The translations under genes and the position numbers were made by a program. Under the pieces are notes generated by a model. That model did no database searches. It was not told the DNA's origin and saw nothing but the letters and a program-made list of their open reading frames with translations. This document shows positions 32,001 to 43,517 of a stretch of 64,000 nt of DNA, in pieces; positions within the stretch are counted from its first letter, which is position 1, and each line of letters starts with the position of its first letter. Origin of the DNA: Cladobotryum mycophilum (lineage: Eukaryota > Ascomycota > Sordariomycetes > Hypocreales > Hypocreaceae); the NCBI GenBank assembly GCA_036429605.1, contig JAVFKD010000003.1, forward strand, positions 1 through 64,000, given 5' to 3'.

Positions 32001-33164
32001 GAAGAGATCTACATGCAGCAGCCAGAAGGCTTTAGCGATAAGACTAGCCGAGTCTGCAAACTGAAGAAAGCTCTTTATGGCTTAAAGCAAGCGCCGCGGA
32101 TCTGGTACAAGACGCTCACCGATTTCCTCAGCACATTGGGCTTCGCCCCAATCCCCGCCGACGAAGCTGTATTCGTTGGAAAAGGAATGATAATAGCGAT
32201 TTACGTGGATGACCTACTGCTTGTAGGGCCGGACAAAACCCAGATTCAGCGTATTAAAGATACCCTAGGCCAGGCCTACAAGATGACAGACCTTGGCCCG
32301 TGTCAGTATTACCTAGGTATTGCAATCCGAAGGGACAGAGCCCAGCGCAAAATCTGGCTATCACAGAAGGCCTACATCGATAAAATCCTCTGCAGATTTG
32401 GCATGCAAGACTGTAACCCAGTGCAAATCCCAATACAGCCGAACTCTATGGACCATGATATAGGCCGACAATCCACTACAGAAGAAAAGACTATCTTTGC
32501 GCAGAAGGTTGGATCATTGATGTATGCTATGATGGGCACGCGACCTGACATCGCATTCGCTGTCTCTTACTGCAGCCGATTCCTCAATGACCCAAGGCCA
32601 AGCCACCACCAGTTACTTACCCGCATCCTACGCTACATGAAAGGAACTAGCAACTGGAGCTTATGCTACGAGGGAAAGGCAAATAACCTACACGGGTATA
32701 CAGATGCTGACTACGCGGGCGATAAAAGCTCTCGACGATCCACTGCGGGCTACCTCTTTAGCCTAGGATCAGGAGCTATTAGCTGGCAATCAAAGAAACA
32801 GCCTACCATCGCGTTATCTACGTGCGAGGCTGAATACATGGGCCATACACAGGCTGCAAAAGAGGCCACATGGCTACGGACGCTGTTACAGTCACTTTTT
32901 CCAGGCCTAGGCTTTACTGACAAGCCAACTATGATCTACGCAGATAACCAAGGAGCTATAAGCTTATCAAGAAACCCTGAATTCCATGCTAAGACTAAGC
33001 ATATTGATATCCAATACCACTTTATACGAGAAAAGATCGCAGATGGCATAGTTGGCCTAGCACACGTACCATCAGCTGATGAAATTGCTGATGGTCTCAC
33101 GAAGCCACTAGCAACAGACGCCTTCTTCAAATTTAGACAAGCAGTAGGGATCGTACAAGGTTAG
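29022..33164 (+). CDS. Copia-type gag-pol polyprotein
   Basis: One uninterrupted frame of 1380 residues. Order: copia-type gag; zinc knuckle C-x2-C-x4-H-x4-C near residues 242-255; aspartic protease with D-S-G-A near 347; GAG-pre-integrase H/C zinc site (H-D-R-L-G-H..C-E-P-C); integrase core with Asp in H-A-D-I-S-G-P, Asp in the D-L-G-G-E-N region and Glu in A-V-E-A-L; reverse transcriptase with Q-M-D-V-K-T-A-F-L-Y-G and Y-V-D-D near 1061; RNase H with S-T-C-E-A-E-Y and D-N-Q-G-A. Integrase before RT defines the Copia order. Gag and pol are fused without a frameshift or stop, as in many Copia elements, so the gag:pol ratio must be set otherwise. All catalytic signatures are present. Confidence 0.96.
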   Translation: MSIQQTSGRLPAGIDSHSLILTSSNGWIDWKEKTINTINICNFGDLLRRNKDRPVQKANETVDEFDNREGLWEDRQVQIIAWIRSRVSASVKPKIQGLETIQKILDELEKHYKPRGSATLLQLDQRYNDITLATCKDVEEFAHNLRTAREDIEALDPSCKIGEPQFILKFLNGLGPAFAFFLTAFDQSHSLLPERDSAGEVTKDAVTFEATVNAALEAERRNGPSREEEKIALVAIRAKMTCSHCHRPGHQKEKCWKLHPELKAEHDQHTRNRRRQKQSLTERQNSNVDSDESSITAAVATLQRFFPTTNSGQSPIEKFSLIATTHSLAPVGAAATTANLSNIHILDSGASCHMVCQRQNFHTMEPYQGSAVKGFGDSRIQPEGSGTYVLQTKTPSGLKELSLSQALYVPNAGFNLISVSALDAMGCTVMVQGGRAIVTKGHHVLLTAVKHSGIYIVDEEKLSLAAFRIADPKLKLWHDRLGHLSENGIKQLMKIATGIRPTLPGDVCEPCAAGKQKQQPHLGSVSKGTCPLESLHADISGPFHVTAADGSRYWSAFLDDFTKMSWVFPIGLKSDFLQTLRQLLDELETPTRRCRFLRLDLGGENVSFELRAYCNNKGIKIIPTSTAQHEQNGAVEALHRVLLAKLTPTLIRGKIDLRWWPHVLTAINYLRTVSPQVGLETTPYEAWYGDRPDLSHLRVLGSRGKALLPPSKIRKMLPKAIDCQLLGYQGNRNYIVLQGNTVKVTPNVVFFEAAKLEQPRSLPEARQTTSHGYIEPPYFQSASQLQQARPTEPPDSITVTAQETPLPSSNESESEGTYTPQSIQSTIHIASIVSESENLIDMFQPGSRVTRSMGQQRIALVTIHAEHAEEPDTYRQAADSTEWEQWLRAMTDEIDSLKENQTWELVDLPQNRKALRGKWVYKVKRDANGMVSRHKARYVVKGFDQREGIDYHETFASVVKSMTYKAIFALAASEDLEIEQMDVKTAFLYGTVDEEIYMQQPEGFSDKTSRVCKLKKALYGLKQAPRIWYKTLTDFLSTLGFAPIPADEAVFVGKGMIIAIYVDDLLLVGPDKTQIQRIKDTLGQAYKMTDLGPCQYYLGIAIRRDRAQRKIWLSQKAYIDKILCRFGMQDCNPVQIPIQPNSMDHDIGRQSTTEEKTIFAQKVGSLMYAMMGTRPDIAFAVSYCSRFLNDPRPSHHQLLTRILRYMKGTSNWSLCYEGKANNLHGYTDADYAGDKSSRRSTAGYLFSLGSGAISWQSKKQPTIALSTCEAEYMGHTQAAKEATWLRTLLQSLFPGLGFTDKPTMIYADNQGAISLSRNPEFHAKTKHIDIQYHFIREKIADGIVGLAHVPSADEIADGLTKPLATDAFFKFRQAVGIVQG

Positions 33165-33240
33165 GTTAGGTATGGTGACCCACTATCTGTCAGAGATACT
33201 GGCTCAAGTGGGAGTCTCGGAACCTACCTACAAGACGATC

Positions 33241-33446
33241 TGTTCACTGGAGCAGGAAGCCACGAAGTCTATATTAGGACATTTTGAACTAACCTCGACA
33301 TACTGATCGCGTGAGAATGCTGAGATCTGTAAGGAACAACATTAGTCCGATCAGCGGGAGGTTAGGATGTGTTCACTCGAGCAGGGAGCCACGAGGTCTA
33401 TATTGTGTCATTTTGAACTAACCTCGACATACTGATCGAGTGGGAG
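33241..33446 (+). repeat. 129-base tandem duplication with a partial LTR before the 3' LTR
   Basis: The stretch from 33241 (TTCACTGGAGCAGG..) is repeated at 33370 with a period of 129 bases. The first copy carries the first 54 bases of an LTR (33318-33371, two mismatches near the start), the second runs into the real 3' LTR at 33447. It looks like a template-switch or slippage product fixed in this lineage. Confidence 0.8.
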
Positions 33447-33587
33447 TGTTGAGACCTGTAAGGAACAACATTAGTCCGATCAGCGGGAGGTTAGGATGTG
33501 AACATATAGAGGTCCTGGTCTCCGAGACAAGAGATAGAACTTAGACTTGTAAATATACAGTTTTACACCATAACCTTGTTTCCAACA
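33447..33587 (+). repeat. 3' LTR (141 b)
   Basis: Matches the 5' LTR and is followed by the target duplication AAAGA. A short purine run (GTGGGAG) just before it may be the polypurine tract. Confidence 0.95.
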
Positions 33588-36500
33588 AAAGAGGCGTAAC
33601 CCAAAAAAAATAGTACATGTTTAGACATCATTGGACCGCACCATTGGACTGGACTTGGCTGCGTTGGATAATGTGTTTGGAGGCAATGAAGTTGTCCAGC
33701 CCTGCGATTTCAATAATATCTCTTTTAAACATTCAAGTGCATGAAAATTTGGTTTTATCATCCCTGATTCCCCACCTCGCCGTCGGGGTTTCCATGGATC
33801 ACCTGTCCACCATGCCCCCCGTCAGAGGAGTGAATTGCAACAATGATCTAACAAGCCCGGATGCAAGGGAATGTCTTTGCTTGTGTACATGTAAGTAGGG
33901 TATAAAACCCCCTTGTCACAAGGAAAGAAGTTTGGTGTGTAGCTGTAATTGCAGCAGTATTAAACCCGAATGCCACCCCGGATGGCAAGGCCATTCAAAC
34001 GTGTCTATGCACGAGGATGAAATCTGCTATAATTGTGGAACATGGGCTAATTATTCCCATGAAGAGTGGGAATAGCCGACTACAAGTCATAACGTGTTAC
34101 CATCTTGGGTATACTGAATTTGGACACATGTATAATGGCGGATATAACCCCCGGCCAGTCTCAATACCAAGGCCACGCACACACCACCTGACCGGATGAA
34201 ATAATGCCGGAGATGTGTGTGGGGAACGCGGACTCTATGTGTCCCCAAAGCATCATGATTGAAGCAAGCTCTGTGTTAATTACTGGTACTGGCCAAGATT
34301 TGTATGACACGGCACAGTGGCACGAAGTTTGCTGCTCAGGTTTTCGGATGAACGGCTGCTTGGAACCAATCAATGTCCATTAAGCAAATTTCCTTGTAGA
34401 AGCCCCTAAAACTTTTACCTCGGCCTTCAAAGTTATTGTATTCATAAAAGGCCTCGTCTTGTAGTGTTTACTTTCAGGGCTATGGGCTTTGCCTTTATCC
34501 CCCACAAAGTGCAGCATAAGGGTGGGGTGTCAAAGGTGACCGGTCCCGTAAAGTTTTCCATCACAGAACAGGGAGCTATTATTTAAAAGACTTAAAGAGG
34601 TGGCCAGGCACTTCTTGTAGAATGAGAGGCTGTAGATGGTTCGATCTTTCGAGAGTCTGAGAGAACTTTTGTAATATTTTTCATTCAAACTGAAAAGTTT
34701 GCATATCTGAAATGAGATTAGTCGGCATCTCTGGAGTGTCTTGTGCGGCTGCTAATGCTGACCTTTGTCTCTCCGCATTATCACATGCTTCTTACCTCAT
34801 CTCTAATATCACACCTGCCGCTCCCCTGAAGAATTGTTGGGGAATAATTTGCAATCTTTTGGAGTCTGTCTCGTGTACATTCGTCACTAACTCAGAGACG
34901 TGCGGAGGATGCGGAAGATTATCCAAGACTGAATATTTTATGGCGAGTTTTTTCCGCTCTGCATTGCAGTTCTCACAATCTCTTCTCCGCTCCTGGATGC
35001 GACATTAGCAATGATTCCAAAAACGCTCAGTGGTCCATGTTCTGACTCTGGCTGGGCAGTCATGTGAGTGTCTTGAGATCATAGAAACAGGGGTGTGCTT
35101 ATTAGGGATCGCCGATCAACACCATTCTCCCCCTCAACTTAACCTGGTTGTATTCAACTGCCGTGATTAAGTAAAACCACACTTATTGCTGCCATTATAG
35201 GATGCAGTGCTGTGTCTTCATACCCCTGGAAGCTTAGGTGATCAGTGTGAGTGGGTAACCGATGGGTATCACTCCAGTGAGTGACTCGCTACTCGCATGA
35301 GCCCCATATACATGTAGACATCGTAAGCAAGCCTCTGTAATCTCTACATCAGTGCGAAGATATCGTACATGGAATAGAACTTGGGGGGTCCCAAACCGAT
35401 GCTATTTACCTTGACAAAGGGCCATGTCTATTAATGAGATACACACCAATCTGGCAACCGACTGATATATCGTATGAAAACTATTCATCAGATGACCAAA
35501 AGAATGTAGGAGTTAGCGATGCGTCGGGGTCCGAGTATAATGCGTTGATATGATGTTGCATGAGGCCTGAGGGTAATCTAGCCGGGGGTGAACTGGAGAA
35601 CGTCAACTGGGAGAATTCTGAGTGATGAATATTAGACTTTTAGTAAATGCGATTATTCCAGGCCTTGATCTATCAGTGCAGGCGCTTTGGGGGCTGATTT
35701 GAAACAGGGAGTGGCTCACTTGCTGTCAGTTTCAGTGATCAGATAAGCCTCCTAATTTGTCAACAAGTCTGATTCAGTGAGTGCAAAGCATCCTTCTGCG
35801 TTCATTCAAACTGCCTATTCTTTCACTAGATTAAACCGAGCATTTAACCATCCGCTCTGCTGACGATGTCATTTCTGTTCGTTGACGAAGTATATGACAT
35901 TGGAGAACTAATTTGGGAAGTTGTCTGGGCATGCCTAGCAATGTGATGATTGAGCGTCGGCACTTGTTCCTCCCAGGATACCCGACGTATAGAAAGCTTG
36001 TTTTGCATTTCTCCATGGTGGTCAGCCCAATTGCGGAGGCAGTTGTGGGTACAATGGAGTTCATCGTGCATGGTGAGCAGTTTGTGTTACCAAATATATT
36101 GAAGCCCACTTCGCTGTGAGTGCAGCTCCCTTGATCATATCCCTGCAGGTGAATGGAGCAATCGTGTTGCGCTCTGCCCATTTTCCGACTTCAGCCACCA
36201 AACAGGCATTCTTATACTCGCAGCCAAGGGCAATACACCACCGTTAGTGATGTGGTAATCGATGTTTACAAACAATACCCGCAGCCGAGTAGAGTTGCCG
36301 CGGTCTTCAGAAAAAGCCCCATTTCCTTTTCATTCTTTTCGTCTTCATTCCGGACATACTTACCGAGTGAACATTCCATACCGCACTCCTATAGGACCCC
36401 CGTGAATACTTGCCCCATCCTGAAGACCCCGGGACTTTGAATTGTGGGTCAAGTCCCGAGGCTCCGAATCCTACCCCACAGCCAAGAGTGGGTATCATGT

Positions 36501-39500
36501 TTTGTCAAGAGCTCCGTGATTCCAAAAATCGGGAACGGTTTTCGGGTAGTGGATGCCGGAGCCCGCGCGGAAACGGTTTTCCGTCAGATCTCTTTCTCTA
36601 GTGCAACTATATGACTATCACAACATGTCATGGAAGGACGACAGACAGGGGGTGGGATGCTGTGCCTAGGCATATGTATGACAGGATGGGGCCCCCTTCA
36701 CAGGCCCCTCTAAGTAATTATTTTTGTACGACATTTATTTCCAACGCCGCGGACATCTACACGGAGAGTTATGAACAAAGCAGCGATTCACATAGCACAT
36801 TGAGATGAATTTGAATCGGATTTGAGATCTCGCCCTCAGTTCACGTACGCTAGAAAGGTGGCTATACGTATGATTGATGGCACCGAATAGCTGTTTACGC
36901 AACGACTTAGAACCAGATCCTATTATTGACTTTAGGAGTTATATATTTCATTTCAGTAACAGTCGTTACTCATCGAAGAAGAAAGAACAATTTTGTCAAG
37001 AGGGTATGTATTGTAGGGTAGTTAATTGGGTGTCAGAATGGTGCATCTTATAAGCTGCATTTACATTCAGACACGAGTAACACACTTCTTCATAGTGTAT
37101 ACGCTATCAATACTTAGCTTCATACCTCCTATCCAGGTAGATTATCGACCGTGTGGGTTATAACCGGTTTGTGTTGTCAGTATAAAATGTGGCTGCGGAG
37201 TAGTGGCATGTCACCCACTTCATTGGACAGGCAAGTTCTAAACGACTCACTTTGAGTGGGTATGAGCCATGTCAAAGATGGAATACTCGGGGCTTGGGGG
37301 CTAGGGTCCCGTTGCCGCCATCCGAAGCCCATGGAGTTAGAAGCTTCTTCTCCGAGGGACTTCTGGGACTCGTGGTAATTTGGTCCAAGCTTGCAGCAAC
37401 ATCCTCTGTATGATGGATCAACAAGGAAGTCTGAGAACTGCTTCAGGCGTGATGCATAGAGTATGTTCCGCAAGCACGGTCACCGAAAGTGCACCGGTCC
37501 GAAATGGATTTGATCACCCACCTCTTTTTCCTGAGGCCTCTTTTTCTTTTCTCAACAGAGTCAGAGTCCAATGCACCTAACAAAAAGTAGCAACCAACGT
37601 TGAATCTGCATTTTGATTCGCACGGCCGCGCCAAACTTAGTCAAGGTTTTCAGCGCGGGACTTGCATAATCTTTTGCTGGCGGTGCGACCACCGATGTGA
37701 CATCCTCGTAGTAATATTATTACTCTGTAGGTTAATTAAGACATGAAGTCTTTAACTCCATAGCTAGCTGACGTGGCAGATCCGTGGAGGGACCAAAAAA
37801 AGGTTTCCATGCAAACGATAGAATTGGTAATGTGAACACCGAGCCCAGTTGATCGACGATCTCAATTGTAGGAGGAACGATTACATCTCCAATCACAGGG
37901 CATGAGGTACGTACATTGTGGGATTTTCGACAGAAATGTCATTCGATTTCGTTCCCCCTTCTGATGCCGCGGGCAGTTTCCCCGACAGTGGACCTACAGG
38001 GGATGTGATTGATCTCTCGCTTCTGGTCGCCTGCATCCACTGTTGAGTAATTATGCAGAAGCGTTTAACGCCACAGAAATCATGCCTCTGCAGGCTTCAT
38101 CAACACCAACCCAGCATGACCTGCAAAGCTGGTGGTTGGCCAGCGTCAGCTCATAATGTCTCACTATTGCATCGGTCACAGAGTCGAGTCTCGGCGCCGG
38201 ACGTACCTGCTCGTATGCTCTGCTCCAGTGATGCTTCCAATCTGCGATGCGCCAATTGATGCAAAGGGCACTCTCGGCAGTGATTGTCATGCGTGAGCCG
38301 CTCCGAAAGCCTCACCTACGGGGGAGGACATCTTTTGCTAGAGCGCCGACAGCGGGCTCGTGCTGAGACACAGAGGAGTTAATTATGTACATCATTCTCT
38401 TTGGGCTGAAACCTTTGGTCTAATTCCACGTTATTCTTGTCGATTCCGCCTTACATGCCAGCAGCTCGTCTTCATGGGGACGATGGGGCGATTCACTGGC
38501 TCCCTACAACTCAACCCCACTATCTTTCATGCTCTTGGTTTGTAGGCATTTTGTGTTACACAGAAATAGCTGCTATTCGACAAGAACCTGAGTTAGGTAC
38601 TGCAGGGCGCATCGCTTAAAGAACGCCTGCATGTAATACGACCCTAAAATATGGCTTCAGTTCGAATGCCTAGACCCCAACACCACTAGCCTACCATCAA
38701 GTGCCAATGTCAATGGCCTGGACCATTGCGAGAATACCAATCACTGCTATCAAATGCCACGGTGGCTTACAGATTGCGTGAATTAGACCGGTGGAAGGTC
38801 GTGGATAATTGAGGATGAGGGGTCTTCTCGTGTGGGATCTTTTCGGTGTGAAGGAAAAAGCATAGATGCATGTGCAGCTGTATTGGGGAGAGAAGAAGCA
38901 TGCCCCTCTGTAGCATCGGCCGTGACCAGCCCGTGGGTTAGTTGCCAATTCTGGATAGGTGTGATAGTAAGAGGCTGAGGGGCTCCAAGACAAGGAGCTG
39001 TCATAGACCCGTTGAAGCCCCCTCACCTGTCGCGGAGCCAGAGCAAAGAGTCAAGGCCGAATTCTTGAGTATAATGTTGCCATGTAAATGACATACTAGC
39101 GGTATGAAGAAAAGTTCCGGGTTGAGTGACTTCAGGGGGTCGAGTCTCCCTGCTACCAACAAGCCAAGATCTCGGTCTTCTCGTCGGCTCGGGCCTTATG
39201 AAGGCGCCACACACCGACTAAAAAAAGGCGTGGAAAAGGGATTCACGGAAAACCTCTGCCTGACATCTGGAATGGTTCCGCACTAGCTGCCGTACACATG
39301 CTCCGGCTGCCTCCAATCCAGAACTCCACTTTGGCTACAACCCCCATGACGATGGAGGACAAGGGAAGGGGCACCAACAGAAGCGTGGTGGCGGATGTTG
39401 AGAAAATTAGGAATAACAGCAATGGGGAGATGTATATGTCTCTGCAATATATAAAGAATTGTATCTCCTTGGATTTAGTGTATATATAACTAGCATTCTT

Positions 39501-39739
39501 ATTTCCATCATCATTACCTCTATTACATTGAACATTTTTCACTGTATCATTTCACCCCACTGTCAAAAAGAAGCACAACGACATTGGCATCACGTTGGTT
39601 CTGCATTAGGCACGTTGAGCCAAAGCAATTCAAGGCATAGTCTACAAGCCGAATCCAGATAAATACATCCACCACTCTTTCTCCTCTTTTACAAAAACAT
39701 CTTTCTCATTAGCCATATCACCCTCATATCATACCCAAA
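33588..39739. other. 6.2 kb gene-poor stretch
   Basis: Starts with the right target-duplication copy. Open frames up to 116 codons on both strands show no domain, motif or convincing splicing. Some promoter-like TATAAAA/TATAACC elements occur near 33900 and 34140 without a gene after them. TATATAA near 39480 and the CT-rich, CATATCA-rich bases just before 39740 are promoter and leader of NRPS-like gene 1. Confidence 0.45.
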
Positions 39740-42700
39740 ATGATCAACTCCAGCGAGCCTGCGACTGTAAGGTCCAACACTCAAGCAATCACAACGGACG
39801 GCGAGGTTGGCAAGTCTCAGTCGGATATTACCCCGAGACTCCTCGTCAACATTGTTGACGAGTACGCTACCACAGAGCCTGAACGCGCATACGCCTACGC
39901 TCCCGTGTCCAGCGATCCAGAGGATGGCTTCAAGCCTATCACTTTCAAGGCCGTTGCTAACGCCGTAAACTACATCGCTCATAAGATCACCGATGCCCTT
40001 AAAGAGCGAGGTGAGTCGACTGATGATTTCCCCACGATTGCATACATTGGCCCCAACGATGTGCGATATCCCATCATGGCATTGGCCTGCGTCAAGGCGC
40101 ACTGCAAAGCCTTCTTTATCTCGCCTCGCAACAGTCTTGCTGCCAATCTTTCCCTATTCAATGCTACCAACACTCATGTCATTGTGTACTCGGACACATT
40201 TGCGGACAAAGCCCAGGAATGGCTTGCCGAGTACCCCATGGAGTCCATCCAGGCCTCGAGCCCAGATGTCTGGCTGGAGGCGGAGACCACACCTTTCCCT
40301 TATAGTGCAACCTATGAGGAAGCGCGATGGCATCCCTATGTCGCGATCCACACCAGTGGTTCTACGGGAATTCCGAAGCCCATCATCGTTAGACAGGGTA
40401 CATTTGGCACTGTTGACTTCTTGCACCATGAGTCCGATCTCAACGGAGCCCCTTCTGTGTGGGGTCATTGGTGTAAAAATACCACCAAGAACTTTCTCCC
40501 AATGCCGCTTTTCCACTTGGCTGGCATCATGTGCCTCACCCTAATGGGAATTTACCATGGCGTCGCTCCGGTTTTTGCACCGGCGGATCGGCCGCTCAGT
40601 GCTGAGCTTGCCATCCAGTGTCTGGCAAATTCAGGAGCCGACACAACGCTTCTCCCCCATCCATTCTTGAAGACATGGCCACAACCGAGGAGGGAATCAA
40701 GGCCTTGGCAAGTGTGGAATACGTAAGCTTTGGTGGAGGTGAGTGTTTTGTAACATGCATGAAAATGACTTGGTGTAAGACATTTACTTACGCGCAATTG
40801 CACAGGTAACCTTGCACCCGCGGTTGGTGATCTTCTAACAGAACGGGGTGTGAAGCTCCTCAACATCATTTCCTCATCGGAGTAAGTTCAATGCAGCTGA
40901 CATCTTGGTCATTGACAATCTTTGAAGGCTAACGTAGTTTTTAGATGCGCACCCTACCATCTGCATTACCAAGCCGACCCTAAGCTCTGGAACTACTTCA
41001 TCATCAACTCAAAGACCATGGGTGCCGAGTTCCGTGAGCTTGGAGGTGCTGGCGAGGGCGTCTACGAAATGTTCATCAAGAGAATTGGCAACGACAGAAA
41101 AAACCCTGGCCTTCAGACCCTCTTCTATACTTTCCCAGAAAAGGATGAATGGTCGACGGGCGACTTGTACAAGAAACACGCCACGCTCCCCGACCACTAC
41201 CTCTACGTCGGCCGCTCGGACAACGTCATCGTTTTCTCCAACGGTGAGAAGCTGAACCCTGTCACTATTGAAGGATATGTCATGGGACATCCGGGCGTCA
41301 GGAACGCAGTGGTCGTTGGTGCTCAAAGGTTCCAACCTGCCCTGATCCTTGAGCCACATGATCTCCCCCAAAGCGAGGAAGAGGCCGAGGCCCTTATTGA
41401 GAGCGTCTGGCCTGTCATCGAGCAGGCAAACGAAGTCACCGTAGCCCATGGACGAATTGCGCGCCAATTCGTCACCCTTGCGGACCCGACAAAGCCTTTT
41501 ATGCTCACTCCCAAGGGCACCGTGCAACGTGTTGGAACTGTCAAGCTGTACAAGGAGTTCATTGATGAATTGTATGAGAAGGCCGAAGAGGGCAACCAGC
41601 AACCAGTTGAGCTCGATCTCACGAGTGCTGAGACCCTGACTAACTCGATTGTTGATCTCTTGGTGACTGTGATTGGTGCTACCAAGGTTACACCTGAGGC
41701 AGATCTCTTCAACTCTGGCGTCGACTCTCTGCAAGTCATTAGCCTTTCCAAGCAGCTTCAGTCCGGACTGGTGGCAGCGGGTCTACCTGTTGACAAGAAC
41801 ACCATTGCACCTCGTGTCATCTACGCGAACCCCATTCCCACGAACCTGGCCAAGCACCTCTTCTCGAAGCTCAAGGGCGACGGTTCTGCCGGGGACGAAG
41901 AGGCCAGTGAGATTAAGGCCCTCGCCGAGGTTGTGGAGGAGTACACCTCTGATCTGCCTGCACCAAATGAGAAGCAGACCGATCCTCTTGATGATGGCCA
42001 GACAATCCTCATCACCGGTACCACTGGCTCGCTTGGCGCCTACATGCTAGATCATCTCATCAACAACCCACGTATCAAGAAGGTTGTCGCCATGAACCGT
42101 GGCAGCGACGGCGGTGCCTCACGCCAGCCTGCCTTCAGTGCCGCACGAGGCCTATCTACTGACTTCTCCAAGGTTCAGTTCGTCGGCGTGGATCTGTCAC
42201 TGCCCACATGGAGTCTGAGTCAAGAGACATACGACGAGCTTCTGGCCAATGCCGATCGTATTATTCACAATGCCTGGCCTGTCAACTTCAACATCAATGT
42301 GCACTCCTTTGAGCCCTACATCCGTGGCGTTCGACACCTTGTTGACTTCTCCAACAAGGCGGCCAAGCGCGTGGCCATCATCTTCGTTTCATCCGTCAGT
42401 ACAGTGCACGGCTGGCCCGAGAACACATCTATTCCGGAGAAGCGCCTGGAGGACTTGAATCTACCCGTCATGGGTTACGGACGATCCAAGGCGGCTGGAA
42501 GTTTGATCCTTGATGCTGCTGCCGCCCAGTCTGGTGTTCCTACTGCGAGCATTCGTGTCGGCCTGATTGTCGGACCTCGTGGCGAGGCGGGGCAGTGGAA
42601 CAAGCAGGAATACATCCCGAGCCTGGTGGCCAGCTCAATTCATCTTGGTGTACTTCCCGATTCTCTGGGACCGGAAGACGTGATTGACTGGACGCCTGTG

Positions 42701-43111
42701 GAAGATGTTGCGGGCATTGTCCTGGACGTGGCTGGCATTGCGGAGCCGCGTCCCATTTCAGACATCTCAGGCTATTTCCACTGTGTGAACCCCAACACCG
42801 CGAGCTGGCCCGCCCTCGCAAATGTGGTCAAGGAGTACTACGGCGACCGCATCAAGAAGATTGTTCCCCTCGCAGAGTGGGTGGACACCTTGGAGAAGAG
42901 CGCAACCAATGAGGCCACAGCCGACGCTGAGAAGAACCCAGGCATCAAGCTGATTGACACATATCAGGGCTTCCTGGCGGCTCATGATGCCAAGGTAGAG
43001 CACGTGTACTTTGCGACAGAGAGGACAAAGGTGCACAGTAAGACAATGCAGAAGTTGGACGCCGTGAGTGGGGAGTTGATGAGGCATTGGTGTGACCAGT
43101 GGAAGTACTAA
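39740..43111 (+). CDS. NRPS-like enzyme 1 (A-T-R adenylate-forming reductase), one-base frameshift
   Basis: Exons 39740-40738, 40806-40881 and 40945-43111; introns of 67 (GTGAGT..CAG) and 63 bases (GTAAGT..GCTAAC..TAG). The total coding length is one base short of a multiple of three. The break lies at the C5 run 40654-40658, after which the family sequence resumes in another frame; one more C would give 1080 residues. Order: adenylation domain with H-T-S-G-S-T-G-I-P-K-P near 205 and S-T-G-D-L-Y, a carrier site S-G-V-D-S-L near 615, then an extended-SDR reductase with G-T-T-G-S-L-G near 715 and Y-G-R-S-K near 870. No condensation domain. Such enzymes activate a carboxylic acid as the adenylate, load it on phosphopantetheine and release it as aldehyde or alcohol with NADPH. 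The A-domain resembles fungal aryl/alkyl acid reductases more than amino-acid NRPSs. A sequencing error and a true null allele are both possible. Confidence 0.88.
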
Positions 43112-43517
43112 AAAAGAAGAAGCAAAAAGCAACGATAACTTGGATGGGAAGAAAAGGTGGACGCCATCCGGCTTGGTCAACAAAGCGTGTGCTGAATAAA
43201 AGCTGTAATGGGAAGTTGTTCATGATATAAGTGCTAGTATTCTCTATCTTTGTTGTATTTTCCTTTGTTTGCTTTATGTAAGGATTCATAATTCTTAGTC
43301 AATCAGTTACTACATTTATTATGCTCAAAGAAATCCATCCCCTTTTGCAAGCAGTACAGTGAAGGAAAGACTGTCGATTTTGTGCCGTCTCTCATTTCGT
43401 GATGGCGGCATCCTCTGTGCAGTGGCGTCCGGTGTTATCAAGAGTCCGCTGTGTCCTCCTCAATAGCAGACTCCCACTCAAGCTCAATTTTATCCATCTT
43501 ATGCACAGCACGCATAA

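Larger units (their letters stand above)
28553..33587 (+). mobile_element. Complete Ty1/Copia LTR retrotransposon
   Basis: A 5035-base element with two 141-base LTRs (28553-28693, 33447-33587) that I read as identical, bounded by TGTTG..CAACA and by a perfect 5-base target duplication AAAGA (28548-28552 and 33588-33592). The primer site abuts the 5' LTR and one intact gag-pol frame fills the interior. Identical LTRs and the intact frame indicate a recent insertion and a possibly active copy. There is no visible RIP-type decay (no excess of stop codons). Confidence 0.96.

Noticed and set aside
28553..33587. Gypsy-type classification of the retrotransposon
   Set aside because: Integrase precedes reverse transcriptase and RNase H, and YVDD with the copia-type gag fit Copia.
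41009..41734. 241-codon minus-strand frame inside NRPS-like gene 1
   Set aside because: Antisense shadow of the conserved adenylation and carrier domains.
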